Notes under the pieces: model-generated
Databases searched by the model: none
What the model was told of the DNA's origin: nothing
The model's input: the letters and a program-made list of their open reading frames with translations, nothing else
Shown here: piece by piece, positions 9,699-17,175 of the stretch
Layout: each line of letters starts with the position of its first letter
Numbering within the stretch: the stretch's first letter is position 1
Assembly: GCA_958431225.1 (NCBI GenBank)
Contig: OY288107.1
Location: 1,329,501 to 1,393,500 of the forward strand
Direction of reading: 5' to 3'
From: an uncultured Alphaproteobacteria bacterium
GTDB taxonomy: Bacteria; Pseudomonadota; Alphaproteobacteria; Puniceispirillales; UBA1172
DNA: 64,000 nucleotides
Made by a program: the position numbers and the translations under genes

Positions 9699-10312
9699 CC
9701 GACAACAAAGACGACATCGCCAAACACAACAGCAAAATGGCAAAAAAGAAAGCCGCCCGCGACCGCATTATGGCGACTAAAACCGAAGAAAAGGGACTCA
9801 TCATCGTGCATACGGGCAAGGGCAAGGGCAAATCCTCGGCGGCGTTCGGTATGATTTTCCGCCATATCGCCCACGGGATTCCCTCGGCGGTGGTGCAGTT
9901 TATTAAGGGCGGGCTTTCCACCGGCGAGCGCGATTTAATCACGCAAAATTTCGCCGATATTTGTGCGTTTCACACCATGGGCGAGGGCTTTACATGGGAA
10001 ACGCAGGATAAAGAACGCGACATCGCCGCCGCCGGGGCCGCGTGGGAGAAAGCCAAAACCCTGATTCGTGATACGCGCTATCGCATGGTGTTGCTTGATG
10101 AGATCAACATCGCTATGCGCTATGGTTATATTGACGAATCTGCGGTGATTGCGTTCCTTAAAGATGAAAAACCGCCCATGACGCATGTGGTGCTAACCGG
10201 ACGCAATGCCAGCGATGCTTTGATAGAATCTGCGGATTTAGCCACGGAAATGACGCTCCTAAAACATCCATTCCGTTCAGGCATCAAGGCACAGATTGGC
10301 GTGGAATACTAA
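9695..10312 (+). CDS. cobO: Cob(I)yrinic acid a,c-diamide adenosyltransferase
   Basis: CobO/CobA/BtuR-type adenosyltransferase of 205 residues that transfers the 5'-deoxyadenosyl group from ATP to cob(I)yrinic acid a,c-diamide. The N-terminal P-loop reads HTGKGKGKSSAAFG, a family variant with S in place of T. LLDEINIAMRYGY and TGRNAS are further typical blocks. The start at 9695 is favoured because it forms an ATGA overlap with the cobN stop and has AGAGG upstream; a farther ATG at 9665 lies inside cobN. The lysine-rich leader before the P-loop is usual for the family. Confidence 0.95.
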   Translation: MTDNKDDIAKHNSKMAKKKAARDRIMATKTEEKGLIIVHTGKGKGKSSAAFGMIFRHIAHGIPSAVVQFIKGGLSTGERDLITQNFADICAFHTMGEGFTWETQDKERDIAAAGAAWEKAKTLIRDTRYRMVLLDEINIAMRYGYIDESAVIAFLKDEKPPMTHVVLTGRNASDALIESADLATEMTLLKHPFRSGIKAQIGVEY

Positions 10313-11778
10313 TGACCCCAAGCATTATGGTGCAAGGGGCGGGGTCTAATGTCGGCAAATCGGTGCTAGTGGCAGGGCTGTGCCGCATATTCGCAAGGCG
10401 TGGGGTGCGGGTGATGCCGTTCAAGCCACAGAATATGTCCAACAATGCCGGGGTGACGGCGGATGGCGGCGAAATCGGGCGGGCGCAAATGTTGCAAGCA
10501 CGAGGGGCAGGGGTTGAACCCCGCACCGATATGAACCCGATTCTGCTCAAGCCCGAAAGCGATAGCGGCGCGCAAATTATCGTCCAAGGGCAACGTTATG
10601 GCACTATGCTAGCGCGCGATTATGGGCAACATAAAACCCGCCTCCTGCCAAAAGTTATGGAAAGTTATGCGCGTATTGCGGGAGATGCGGGGCTGGTAAT
10701 TATTGAAGGTGCGGGAAGCCCTGCCGAGACCAATCTACGTGCGGGCGATATCGCCAATATGGGCTTTGCCGAGGCGGCGGATGTGCCAGTGATTCTAATA
10801 GGCGACATTGACCGCGGCGGGGTGATAGCCAGCCTAGTCGGCACGCATCAAGTATTAGAAGCGACAGATTCCGCACGCATTAAGGGCTTTATCATCAATA
10901 AATTTCGCGGGGATTCGGCGTTGTTCGCTGAGGGGATGCGGGCGATTGCCGAAGCGACCGGCTGGCAAAATTTAGGCATTGTGCCGTGGTTCACGGAAGC
11001 CGCACACCTCCCCGCCGAAGACATTCTTGATCTTACCCCCACCACCCAAGCGACAGGCGCATACCATATCGCCGTGCCAATCCTCCGCCGCATCGCCAAT
11101 TTTGAAGACCTAGACCCACTCATGCAAGACCCGGCTTTTCGCGTGACGTTGGTGGAGGCGGGGATGCCTCTGCCCGCGGATGCCGATATGGTGCTTTTGC
11201 CCGGGTCAAAATCCACCATTGCCGATTTGGAATTTTTACGCGAACAGGGCTGGGATGCGGATATAAAATTCCTCCGCCGCCACGCCAAAGCGGTGGTGGG
11301 ATTGTGCGGGGGCTATCAGATGCTCGGGAAGTGGATTCACGACCCCGATGGCATTGAAGGCAAGGCGGGAAGCGTTGCAGGCTTGGGGTTATTGGATGTG
11401 GAAACCACCTTGCGCGCCGAAAAAATGCTAGGGGCGGTAGCCGGGGTGGAGGTGGCGACAGGTGCCAATGTGCAGGGCTATGAAATCCATCTAGGCGCAA
11501 CCACAGGCAGCGATTGCACCCGCCCGATGCTGATAGATTTATCAGATGGACGCGCGGGGGATGGTGCGGTTAGTGCCGATGGACAGGTGGCGGGATGCTA
11601 TCTGCACGGGCTTTTTGCTAGCGATGAATTGCGCCGTGCATGGCTTGAAAAAGCAGGGGCAGGGGCGAGCGATTTCATTTTTGAAGACCACATAGAGACC
11701 GTGCTAGAACGACTAGCCGACCATTTAGAAGCGCGTTTAGATATAGGGGGCATCGCCAAAATTGCTGGGCTAAACTAG
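10312..11778 (+). CDS. cobQ: Cobyric acid synthase CobQ (glutamine-hydrolysing)
   Basis: Amidates positions b, d, e and g of adenosylcobyrinic a,c-diamide, using glutamine and ATP. The protein has 488 residues in two parts: an N-terminal P-loop synthetase (VQGAGSNVGKSVL, then PFKPQNMSNNA) and a C-terminal class I glutaminase with the catalytic cysteine in VGLCGGYQMLG near residue 336 and the conserved His in CYLHGLF near 434. It starts on the last base of the cobO stop (TAATG) and converges with the next gene with a 4-base overlap of the stops. Confidence 0.96.
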   Translation: MTPSIMVQGAGSNVGKSVLVAGLCRIFARRGVRVMPFKPQNMSNNAGVTADGGEIGRAQMLQARGAGVEPRTDMNPILLKPESDSGAQIIVQGQRYGTMLARDYGQHKTRLLPKVMESYARIAGDAGLVIIEGAGSPAETNLRAGDIANMGFAEAADVPVILIGDIDRGGVIASLVGTHQVLEATDSARIKGFIINKFRGDSALFAEGMRAIAEATGWQNLGIVPWFTEAAHLPAEDILDLTPTTQATGAYHIAVPILRRIANFEDLDPLMQDPAFRVTLVEAGMPLPADADMVLLPGSKSTIADLEFLREQGWDADIKFLRRHAKAVVGLCGGYQMLGKWIHDPDGIEGKAGSVAGLGLLDVETTLRAEKMLGAVAGVEVATGANVQGYEIHLGATTGSDCTRPMLIDLSDGRAGDGAVSADGQVAGCYLHGLFASDELRRAWLEKAGAGASDFIFEDHIETVLERLADHLEARLDIGGIAKIAGLN

Positions 11779-12164
11779 TTAGGCGCAGCTTCTTTTTGCC
11801 GCATCCGCGTGATTTCCGCAGGTGCTATGCCGAGTTTTTTCAACACGGGATGTTTCGCATCAACCACCCGCCAAAACGGCAGAGGCGCATCATCAATACT
11901 GAAAACAGCCAAAACTTCCTCGATGGCGATGCGCAGAAATATCCCCGTGGATAGCGGACAGCTATTATCCGCCCCCATTTTTTTGGCAAGGTCAAAGCGC
12001 ATTTTTTTAGGCGTAATGGTTGTGCCTTTGGGGATTTGCTTGATGTATTTGGCGATTTCCTCGGGGGAGGAGATTAACATTTTGTCGCCAGCATTCATAT
12101 CGCTGAATTTTTTGTTTAATGTTTTGACAATGTTGCGGGATTTGTTGGGGCGGTTCTTTTGCAT
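11775..12164 (-). CDS. Small MGMT-like winged-helix protein, function unknown
   Basis: A basic protein of about 129 residues. The ATG at 12164 is chosen for its GAGG at the right spacing; a longer frame to 12203 would run into cbiB. The central part (IPKGTTITPKKMRFDLAKKMGADNSCPL, residues about 60-85, broken here for description; then STGIFLRI and FWRVVD) resembles the DNA-binding domain of O6-alkylguanine-DNA alkyltransferase-like proteins. The reactive PCHR motif of true repair enzymes is absent; a cysteine occurs in SCPLSTG instead. Functions from DNA binding to damage sensing are possible. It lies directly after cbiB and may be co-transcribed with it. Confidence 0.65.
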   Translation of the reverse strand: MQKNRPNKSRNIVKTLNKKFSDMNAGDKMLISSPEEIAKYIKQIPKGTTITPKKMRFDLAKKMGADNSCPLSTGIFLRIAIEEVLAVFSIDDAPLPFWRVVDAKHPVLKKLGIAPAEITRMRQKEAAPN

Positions 12165-12174
12165 GATATTGACC

Positions 12175-13131
12175 TCAAAATCGTATGAACATAGCGGGCG
12201 CACATAACACCACCATCAACGCGATGAGACGCCAGAAATAGCGGAGGGCTTGGCGTATGTCAAGCACACCCGCCTCGCGTCCTTCGGCGTTGAGGGGGGC
12301 ATCGGTGCTAAAGCGGACGCCGTATTGGCGAGGACCGGCGAGGCGCACATTTAACGCCCCTGCCATCGCCGCTTCGGGGTAGCCGGCATTGGGGGAGCGA
12401 TGTTTTTTTGCATCCCGCCACATGACGCCGAGGGCTTGGCGGGTGCGGGGTATGGATGCTAGGGCTAACAACACGCCACTCAACCGTGACGGAATCAAAT
12501 TCGCCACATCATCCAACCGCGCCGCCCCCCAACCAAACGCCAAAAACCGCGACGACCTATGCCCAATCATACTATCGGCAGTGTTGATGATTTTATAGGC
12601 AATGATGCCCGGCAGACCAAACAGCAGATAGTAAAAAGCAGGTGCGACCACGCCATCGGCTAGGTTTTCGGCGGTGCTTTCAATGCTGGCGCGGGCGATA
12701 GCGGGCGCGTCTAAATTGTCAGGATTGCGCCCGACAATGCGCGCAACTTCTTGGCGGGCATCGGCGAGATTGCCACTAGCGAGCGCGCTTGCAACCGCCC
12801 GCACATGTTGGTCAAGACTCCGCCCCGCCAACAAAATTGCCACCACCAAAACTTCAAACCACACCCCATCAAGCACCAACCCCAAAAGCACCCCCAACAC
12901 CACCAACACGGCAATCGCTACCGCCCCGAGCCAACGGCGATAAATCCCGCGCCAACCCCGCCGATTAAATTTTTTTTCAAGCCCGCCAATGCACCACCCG
13001 AACACCACCACCGGATGCGGAAGCCGCCGCCACAACCAATCAGGGTCGCCAATCACCGCATCAATAACCAACGCCACCGCCAACAAAACGGCGCGTTCAT
13101 CAAAAGCGAAAAAATCAAATACAGCGAGCAT
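12175..13131 (-). CDS. cbiB: Adenosylcobinamide-phosphate synthase CbiB/CobD
   Basis: Membrane protein that attaches aminopropanol (or its phosphate) to adenosylcobyric acid. The ATG at 13131 gives 318 residues, the usual size; a TTG at 13158 in frame would add nine. Family blocks are DAVIGDPDWLWRRLPHPVVVFG near the N-terminus, RIVGRNPDNLDAPAIARASIES in the middle, and HRSSRFLAFGWGAARLDD with NAGYPEAAMAGAL later (long blocks shortened in use to these positions). About five membrane segments are visible. It is transcribed away from the cbiX operon and precedes the MGMT-like gene by 10 bases. Confidence 0.93.
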   Translation of the reverse strand: MLAVFDFFAFDERAVLLAVALVIDAVIGDPDWLWRRLPHPVVVFGWCIGGLEKKFNRRGWRGIYRRWLGAVAIAVLVVLGVLLGLVLDGVWFEVLVVAILLAGRSLDQHVRAVASALASGNLADARQEVARIVGRNPDNLDAPAIARASIESTAENLADGVVAPAFYYLLFGLPGIIAYKIINTADSMIGHRSSRFLAFGWGAARLDDVANLIPSRLSGVLLALASIPRTRQALGVMWRDAKKHRSPNAGYPEAAMAGALNVRLAGPRQYGVRFSTDAPLNAEGREAGVLDIRQALRYFWRLIALMVVLCAPAMFIRF

Positions 13132-13163
13132 AATGTTTTTGATTGCTGGTGCGGTCAATCCGT

Positions 13164-13169
13164 ATTATA
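13164..13169 (-). promoter_or_regulatory. Consensus -10 box (TATAAT) for cbiB, within a divergent promoter region
   Basis: The minus strand reads TATAAT exactly, five bases before the in-frame TTG at 13158. No good -35 box is seen at 17 bases. The same bases read TATTAT on the plus strand, with TTGATT at 13139-13144 (18-base spacer), so a plus-strand promoter for the structured RNA and cbiX genes may overlap it. If the minus-strand box is used, cbiB mRNA would be leaderless or have a leader of about 25 bases. Confidence 0.45.
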
Positions 13170-13189
13170 CCATGTGAAAGGGTTCCTTG

Positions 13190-13293
13190 TTAGAGGCAAG
13201 GTGGAATTGATCTTGGGATGCGGTTGATTCGCTTAAACGTGCGGAAACTAACCCCAAGGCCCGAACATGAAAGCGGTATCCACCTACGCCTAA
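13190..13293 (+). ncRNA. Structured RNA candidate between cbiB and the DUF6732-cbiX operon (6S-like rod or cis-leader)
   Basis: Three nested helices are visible: TTA+GGC (13190-13197, two bases bulged) with GCCTAA (13288-13293); AGGTGGA (13199-13205) with TCCACCT (13279-13285); and CTTGGG (13212-13217) with CCCAAG (13253-13258). The inner asymmetric loop on the 3' side (13259-13278) is 20 bases. A plus-strand -10 (TATTAT, 13163-13168) would start transcription near 13175. A rod with a large internal bubble recalls 6S RNA, and the 3' half loosely resembles it, but I cannot confirm that. A metal- or cobalamin-responsive leader of the downstream genes is the alternative. It does not contain recognisable cobalamin-riboswitch core motifs. 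Confidence 0.45.
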
Positions 13294-13330
13294 AACGCAG
13301 AATTCTATTTGGCAAAAAGGGGCGACCGCT

Positions 13331-13555
13331 ATGAGATATCATTTGTTTTTGACGCTTTTACTGGCAGGATTTCTGCCGCGCTTATCGTATGCACATTTCG
13401 GGCATTTGGGCGAGCTGGCAGGGCATAGCCATTGGGTCGCTGGCGTGGCAGTAGCGGTTGCAGTTGCGGTGCTGTGGGGGCGGATTAAAGCTAAGGCGAA
13501 TCAGGATGATGATGCAGAAGCCCCCGAAACAGAAGGCGAAGAAGCTAATGCCTAA
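13331..13555 (+). CDS. DUF6732-like small membrane protein, possibly metal-related
   Basis: A 74-residue protein with an N-terminal signal or membrane segment (MRYHLFLTLLLAGFLPRLSYA), a short histidine-rich stretch (HFGHLGELAGHSHW, residues 22-35), a second membrane segment of Val/Ala, and an acidic C-terminus (DDDAEAPETEGEE). This arrangement matches small alphaproteobacterial DUF6732 proteins as I recall them. Its stop overlaps the cbiX start by 8 bases, so the two are co-translated. The histidines and the position before a cobalt chelatase suggest cobalt or other divalent metal handling at the membrane; that is inference. Confidence 0.7.
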   Translation: MRYHLFLTLLLAGFLPRLSYAHFGHLGELAGHSHWVAGVAVAVAVAVLWGRIKAKANQDDDAEAPETEGEEANA

Positions 13556-14624
13556 CTCTCCCCCAAAATACGGCGTGATGATTTGCGGGCATGGGAGTCG
13601 TTCGGCTTCGGCGGTGGCGGAATTTGCCGGGCTTGCCGAGGTTTTGCGCGGGTATTTTCCTGATTGGCCGCTGGAATATGGCTATTTGGAATTCGCACAG
13701 CCGATTATCAAAACCGGACTAGATAAATTGCGCGCGCAAGGGGTGGAGCATATTTTGGCGGTGCCGGGGATGCTGTTCGCGGCGGGGCATGCGAAAAATG
13801 ATATTCCTTCGGTGCTCAATCGCTACGCCGCCGAACACGGCATCACCATAGAATACGGACGCGAATTGGCGATTGATTTGAAAATGCTAGCTGCGGCGGG
13901 GGCGCGGGTTGTTGAGGCGTTAGATGAAGCCGATAAAACCGCAGCAATCCCCCGCCATGATACGTGTTTGGTGGTGATAGGACGCGGGGCATCTGACCCT
14001 GATGCCAATTCCAATGTGTCAAAACTGGCGCGCATGTTGGTGGAAAGTCTGGGGCTTGGCTGGGGTGAGGTCGGGTTTTCCGGGGTGACATTTCCGTTGG
14101 TAGAACCGTGCCTCGCGCGTGTAGTAAAATTGGGTTTTTCGCGTATAGTGGTGTTTCCTTATTTTTTATTTTCGGGAATTCTCATTGACCGCATTTATGG
14201 TTTCACCGATGTGGTGGCATCGCGCCACCCCGAAATTGATATCATCAAAGCCCGCTATCTAGGCGACCATCCGCAAGTTTTGGCAAGTTTCAAAGAACGT
14301 GTGCATGAAATTTTGGACGGGCAGAATCTGATGAATTGCGCCCTCTGCAAATACCGCGAGGCAGTGCTAGGTTTTGAAGATGAAGTAGGCGCACCTCAAC
14401 AAAGCCACCACCACCATGTAGAAGGCAAGGGCGGGGCGGCGCACGGATGCAATGTTGATGAATGTAGCCTTTGCGATGATTTCTGCACCGGTGCCTGTCG
14501 CCTAGAATCGCATCACCACCATCATCACGACCACGACCATGACCATGACCATCATCACCATCCTTACCCCCATGCCGACCACCCGCTTGGACCGCGTTCG
14601 GTTTTGGATAAAGACAAAGACTAA
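13548..14624 (+). CDS. cbiX: Sirohydrochlorin cobaltochelatase CbiX (long form, His-rich C-terminus)
   Basis: The long CbiX form (358 residues) inserts cobalt into sirohydrochlorin in the early-insertion route. Two chelatase repeats follow: ICGHGSRSASAV near residue 12 and LVVIGRGASDPDANSN near 145, each with the CbiX/CbiK-type loop. The C-terminal part has CALCKYR and VGAPQQSHHHHVEG, then CSLCDDFCTGAC, and a tail of alternating His and Asp. Bacillus-type CbiX proteins use a comparable Cys motif for an Fe-S cluster. The ATG at 13548 overlaps the preceding gene; longer frames lie in it. It overlaps cobH by TAATG. Confidence 0.9.
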   Translation: MPNSPPKYGVMICGHGSRSASAVAEFAGLAEVLRGYFPDWPLEYGYLEFAQPIIKTGLDKLRAQGVEHILAVPGMLFAAGHAKNDIPSVLNRYAAEHGITIEYGRELAIDLKMLAAAGARVVEALDEADKTAAIPRHDTCLVVIGRGASDPDANSNVSKLARMLVESLGLGWGEVGFSGVTFPLVEPCLARVVKLGFSRIVVFPYFLFSGILIDRIYGFTDVVASRHPEIDIIKARYLGDHPQVLASFKERVHEILDGQNLMNCALCKYREAVLGFEDEVGAPQQSHHHHVEGKGGAAHGCNVDECSLCDDFCTGACRLESHHHHHHDHDHDHDHHHHPYPHADHPLGPRSVLDKDKD

Positions 14625-15280
14625 TGGCGCAATCTGATTATCTCAAAGACCCGGCGGCGATTTACGCGCTATCCTTCGCGCGCGTGCGTGAAGCCGTGCC
14701 GGCACTAACAAAACTCCCGCCGCCCCTAGCATCAGTGCTGACGCGCATCATCCACGCCTCGGCACAAGCTGATGTTATGGAAGATCTAGCATGGAGCGCG
14801 CATGCGGTAGAAAACGCCGTCGCCGCGCTCAAAAAAGGCGCGCCGATTCTATGCGATTGCAGTATGGTAGCGGCAGGCATCACGCAAAAATTTCTACCCG
14901 CCGATAATGCGGTGCTAGTGCCACTAACCGGCGATGGCATCGGCGCCGAAGCCGAACGGCTCAACACCACACGCGCGGCGGCGGCGGTGGAACATTGGCA
15001 AGGCGACCTAGCCGGGGCGATAGCAGTTTTCGGCAATGCCCCGACAGCACTATTTCATCTATTGGAGGGGCTATCGCGGGGCTGGGCGCGTCCGGCGGTG
15101 ATTTTGGGGTTTCCTGTGGGTTTTGTCGGGGCGAGCGAATCCAAAGCCGCGCTAACTGAAAGCGCACACGAATTCATCACCATCAGGGGCAAGCGTGGCG
15201 GCTCTGCTATGGCGGCGGCGGCGGTGAATGCGCTGGCATTGCTGGCACAAGAGGGGGAGGCGCGCGATGATTTGGCTTGA
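14624..15280 (+). CDS. cobH: Precorrin-8X / cobalt-precorrin-8 methylmutase (CobH/CbiC)
   Basis: Moves the methyl group from C-11 to C-12, giving (hydrogeno- or cob-)yrinic acid. The 218-residue protein has the active-site histidine in RIIHASAQADVM near residue 43, CDCSMVAAGI near 86, FGNAPTALFHLLE near 136 and the C-terminal GFPVGFVGASESK block. Length and motifs match the family throughout. It starts on the last base of the cbiX stop and runs 14 bases into cobL. Confidence 0.94.
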   Translation: MAQSDYLKDPAAIYALSFARVREAVPALTKLPPPLASVLTRIIHASAQADVMEDLAWSAHAVENAVAALKKGAPILCDCSMVAAGITQKFLPADNAVLVPLTGDGIGAEAERLNTTRAAAAVEHWQGDLAGAIAVFGNAPTALFHLLEGLSRGWARPAVILGFPVGFVGASESKAALTESAHEFITIRGKRGGSAMAAAAVNALALLAQEGEARDDLA

Positions 15281-16475
15281 TATTATCGGCATCAGCGAGG
15301 CGGGGTTGGATGGGCTAAGCGCAGAACAAATCACCCGCATCAAAAACGCCAAGCACGTCATGACGGCACAACGTTGGCTAGATGCGTTGCAAAAAATGGG
15401 GGTGGCGGCGGAGGCATGGCCTAGCCCCTTTGCCGATGTCTATGCGCGCCTTGAATCGTGGCGGGGCGAGGCGAGCGTCATTCTGGCGACCGGCGACCCG
15501 CTTTGGTATGGGGCGGGGAGCGCGCTAGTGAAAAAATTTCCCATGGATGAAATCCGCATTGACCCCGCCCCGTCAGGCTTTCAACTGGCGGCGAGCCGTA
15601 TGGGTTGGATAATGGATGGCGTGACGACGATGACGCTACATGGGCGCGATATTGCGTTGATTCGGCGCGAGATTATGCCGAGTGCGCGCATTCTGATTCT
15701 AGCCGATGATGCCACCACCCCGCAAAAAACCGCCGCCGAATTAGTGGCATTAGGGGCAGGGGAAGCGGTGCTGTGCGCGCTCCAACATATCGGCGGGGAG
15801 GCGGAAGCACGTGCGGAAGGCACGGCGCGCATCTGGGCAAAAAAACCGCCCAAAATTGCCGATTTCCACGTGTTAGCGGTGGCGTGTCCCGCCGTGATAG
15901 ACGGGTTTTTGGGGCGAGGGGCAGGCTTGCCCGATTCGGCTTATAGGCATGACGGACAACTCACCAAAGCGGAGGTGCGGGCGATGACTCTGGCGCGTCT
16001 GCAACCGGTGGCGGGGCAGTTGCTTTGGGATTTGGGGTGCGGGTCTGGGGCGGTGGGCATTGAATGGATGCGGGGGGCGCATCAAGCCCGTGCCATCGGT
16101 GTTGATTGCCGTGCTGACCGCATCAAAATCGCCACAGCTAACGCACGAAATTTGGGTGTTCCCAACTGGCAAGGCATTGAGGGCGACAATCGCGCGGTGC
16201 TAGGCGAATTGCCGCCGCCTGATGCGGTATTTATCGGTGGCGGCTTATCGCGGGAATTGGTGGAAGATGTGCTGGCACGGCTCAAACAAGGCGCACGATT
16301 GGTGGCAAATGCGGTGACGTTGGAAAGCGAGGGCTTGCTCATCGCCCTGCATCAGCAATATGGCGGGCGGTTGGTGCGCATTGCCATAAGCCATGCCGAA
16401 CCCATAGGCGCGTATCACGGCTGGCGCAGCGCCATGCCGGTAACGCAGTGGCAATGGGTGAAAACCGATGGCTAA
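15267..16475 (+). CDS. cobL: Precorrin-6Y C5,15-methyltransferase (decarboxylating) CobL (CbiET)
   Basis: Bifunctional enzyme of 402 residues that methylates C-5 and C-15 and removes the C-12 acetate carboxyl. The N-terminal CbiE-type tetrapyrrole methylase has ILATGDPLWYGAG near residue 73. The C-terminal CbiT-type domain has the SAM-binding loop LLWDLGCGSGAVGIEWMR near residue 252. The ATG at 15267 is preceded by GGGGGAGG and overlaps cobH by 14 bases; an upstream ATG at 15228 lies inside cobH. Confidence 0.94.
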   Translation: MIWLDIIGISEAGLDGLSAEQITRIKNAKHVMTAQRWLDALQKMGVAAEAWPSPFADVYARLESWRGEASVILATGDPLWYGAGSALVKKFPMDEIRIDPAPSGFQLAASRMGWIMDGVTTMTLHGRDIALIRREIMPSARILILADDATTPQKTAAELVALGAGEAVLCALQHIGGEAEARAEGTARIWAKKPPKIADFHVLAVACPAVIDGFLGRGAGLPDSAYRHDGQLTKAEVRAMTLARLQPVAGQLLWDLGCGSGAVGIEWMRGAHQARAIGVDCRADRIKIATANARNLGVPNWQGIEGDNRAVLGELPPPDAVFIGGGLSRELVEDVLARLKQGARLVANAVTLESEGLLIALHQQYGGRLVRIAISHAEPIGAYHGWRSAMPVTQWQWVKTDG

Positions 16476-17175
16476 AAAGGGCATTTTATTCGGCGTCGGT
16501 GTCGGCACCGGCGACCCTGAATTGGCTACCCGCAAAGCATGGCGTGTGGTGGGCGAAGCCGATGTGGTGGCATACCCCGCCCCGGATGAAGGAGGTAGTT
16601 TCTCACGGCAAATCATGGCGGAGGCAATCAGCCCCGATGCCATTGAAATGCCGATTGTCGTGCCGATGATTGCCGGTGCCGCCCCTGCCCATGCGGTCTA
16701 TGATGCGGCGGCGGCGCGCATCAAAACCTATTTGGATGCGGGGCTAAATGTGGCGGTGTTGTGCGAAGGCGATGCGTTATTTTATGGCTCGTTCATGTAT
16801 GTGTTGGCGCGCCTCAAGGATGAATATCAGGTGGAAATGGTGGCGGGGGTATCGTCTTTGATGGCGGCGGCTTCGGCGGCACAGCAACCTCTGGCGAGCC
16901 GTGCGGATGTGCTTTCGGTGGTGCCGGCGCCCCTTGATGATGCGCGGTTGGAGGCGGCGATTTTGGGCGCGGAATCCGTGGCGATTATCAAATTGGGACG
17001 GCATTTGGCGCGGGTGCGGGGGGTGCTAGAACGGCTAGGGTTTTTGGATGACGCGCTCTATATCAGCCACGCCAGCCTACCGCATCAGCAATTTCTGCCC
17101 CTAGCCGATGCCCCCGCAGACGCGCCCTATTTTTCCATGATTCTGCTGTATAAAGGGGATGCGTTGTGGGGATAG
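16468..17175 (+). CDS. cobI: Precorrin-2 / cobalt-precorrin-2 C20-methyltransferase (CobI/CbiL)
   Basis: SAM-dependent tetrapyrrole methylase of 235 residues, first methylation after the SUMT step. The N-terminal motif is GVGVGTGDPELATRKA, followed by VAVLCEGDALFYGSFMYV around residue 95 and a VAGVSSLMAAAS loop near 128; all are typical. The gene overlaps cobL by 8 bases and the next gene by 10. The sequence alone does not decide between metal-free and cobalt-containing substrate. Confidence 0.92.
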   Translation: MAKKGILFGVGVGTGDPELATRKAWRVVGEADVVAYPAPDEGGSFSRQIMAEAISPDAIEMPIVVPMIAGAAPAHAVYDAAAARIKTYLDAGLNVAVLCEGDALFYGSFMYVLARLKDEYQVEMVAGVSSLMAAASAAQQPLASRADVLSVVPAPLDDARLEAAILGAESVAIIKLGRHLARVRGVLERLGFLDDALYISHASLPHQQFLPLADAPADAPYFSMILLYKGDALWG

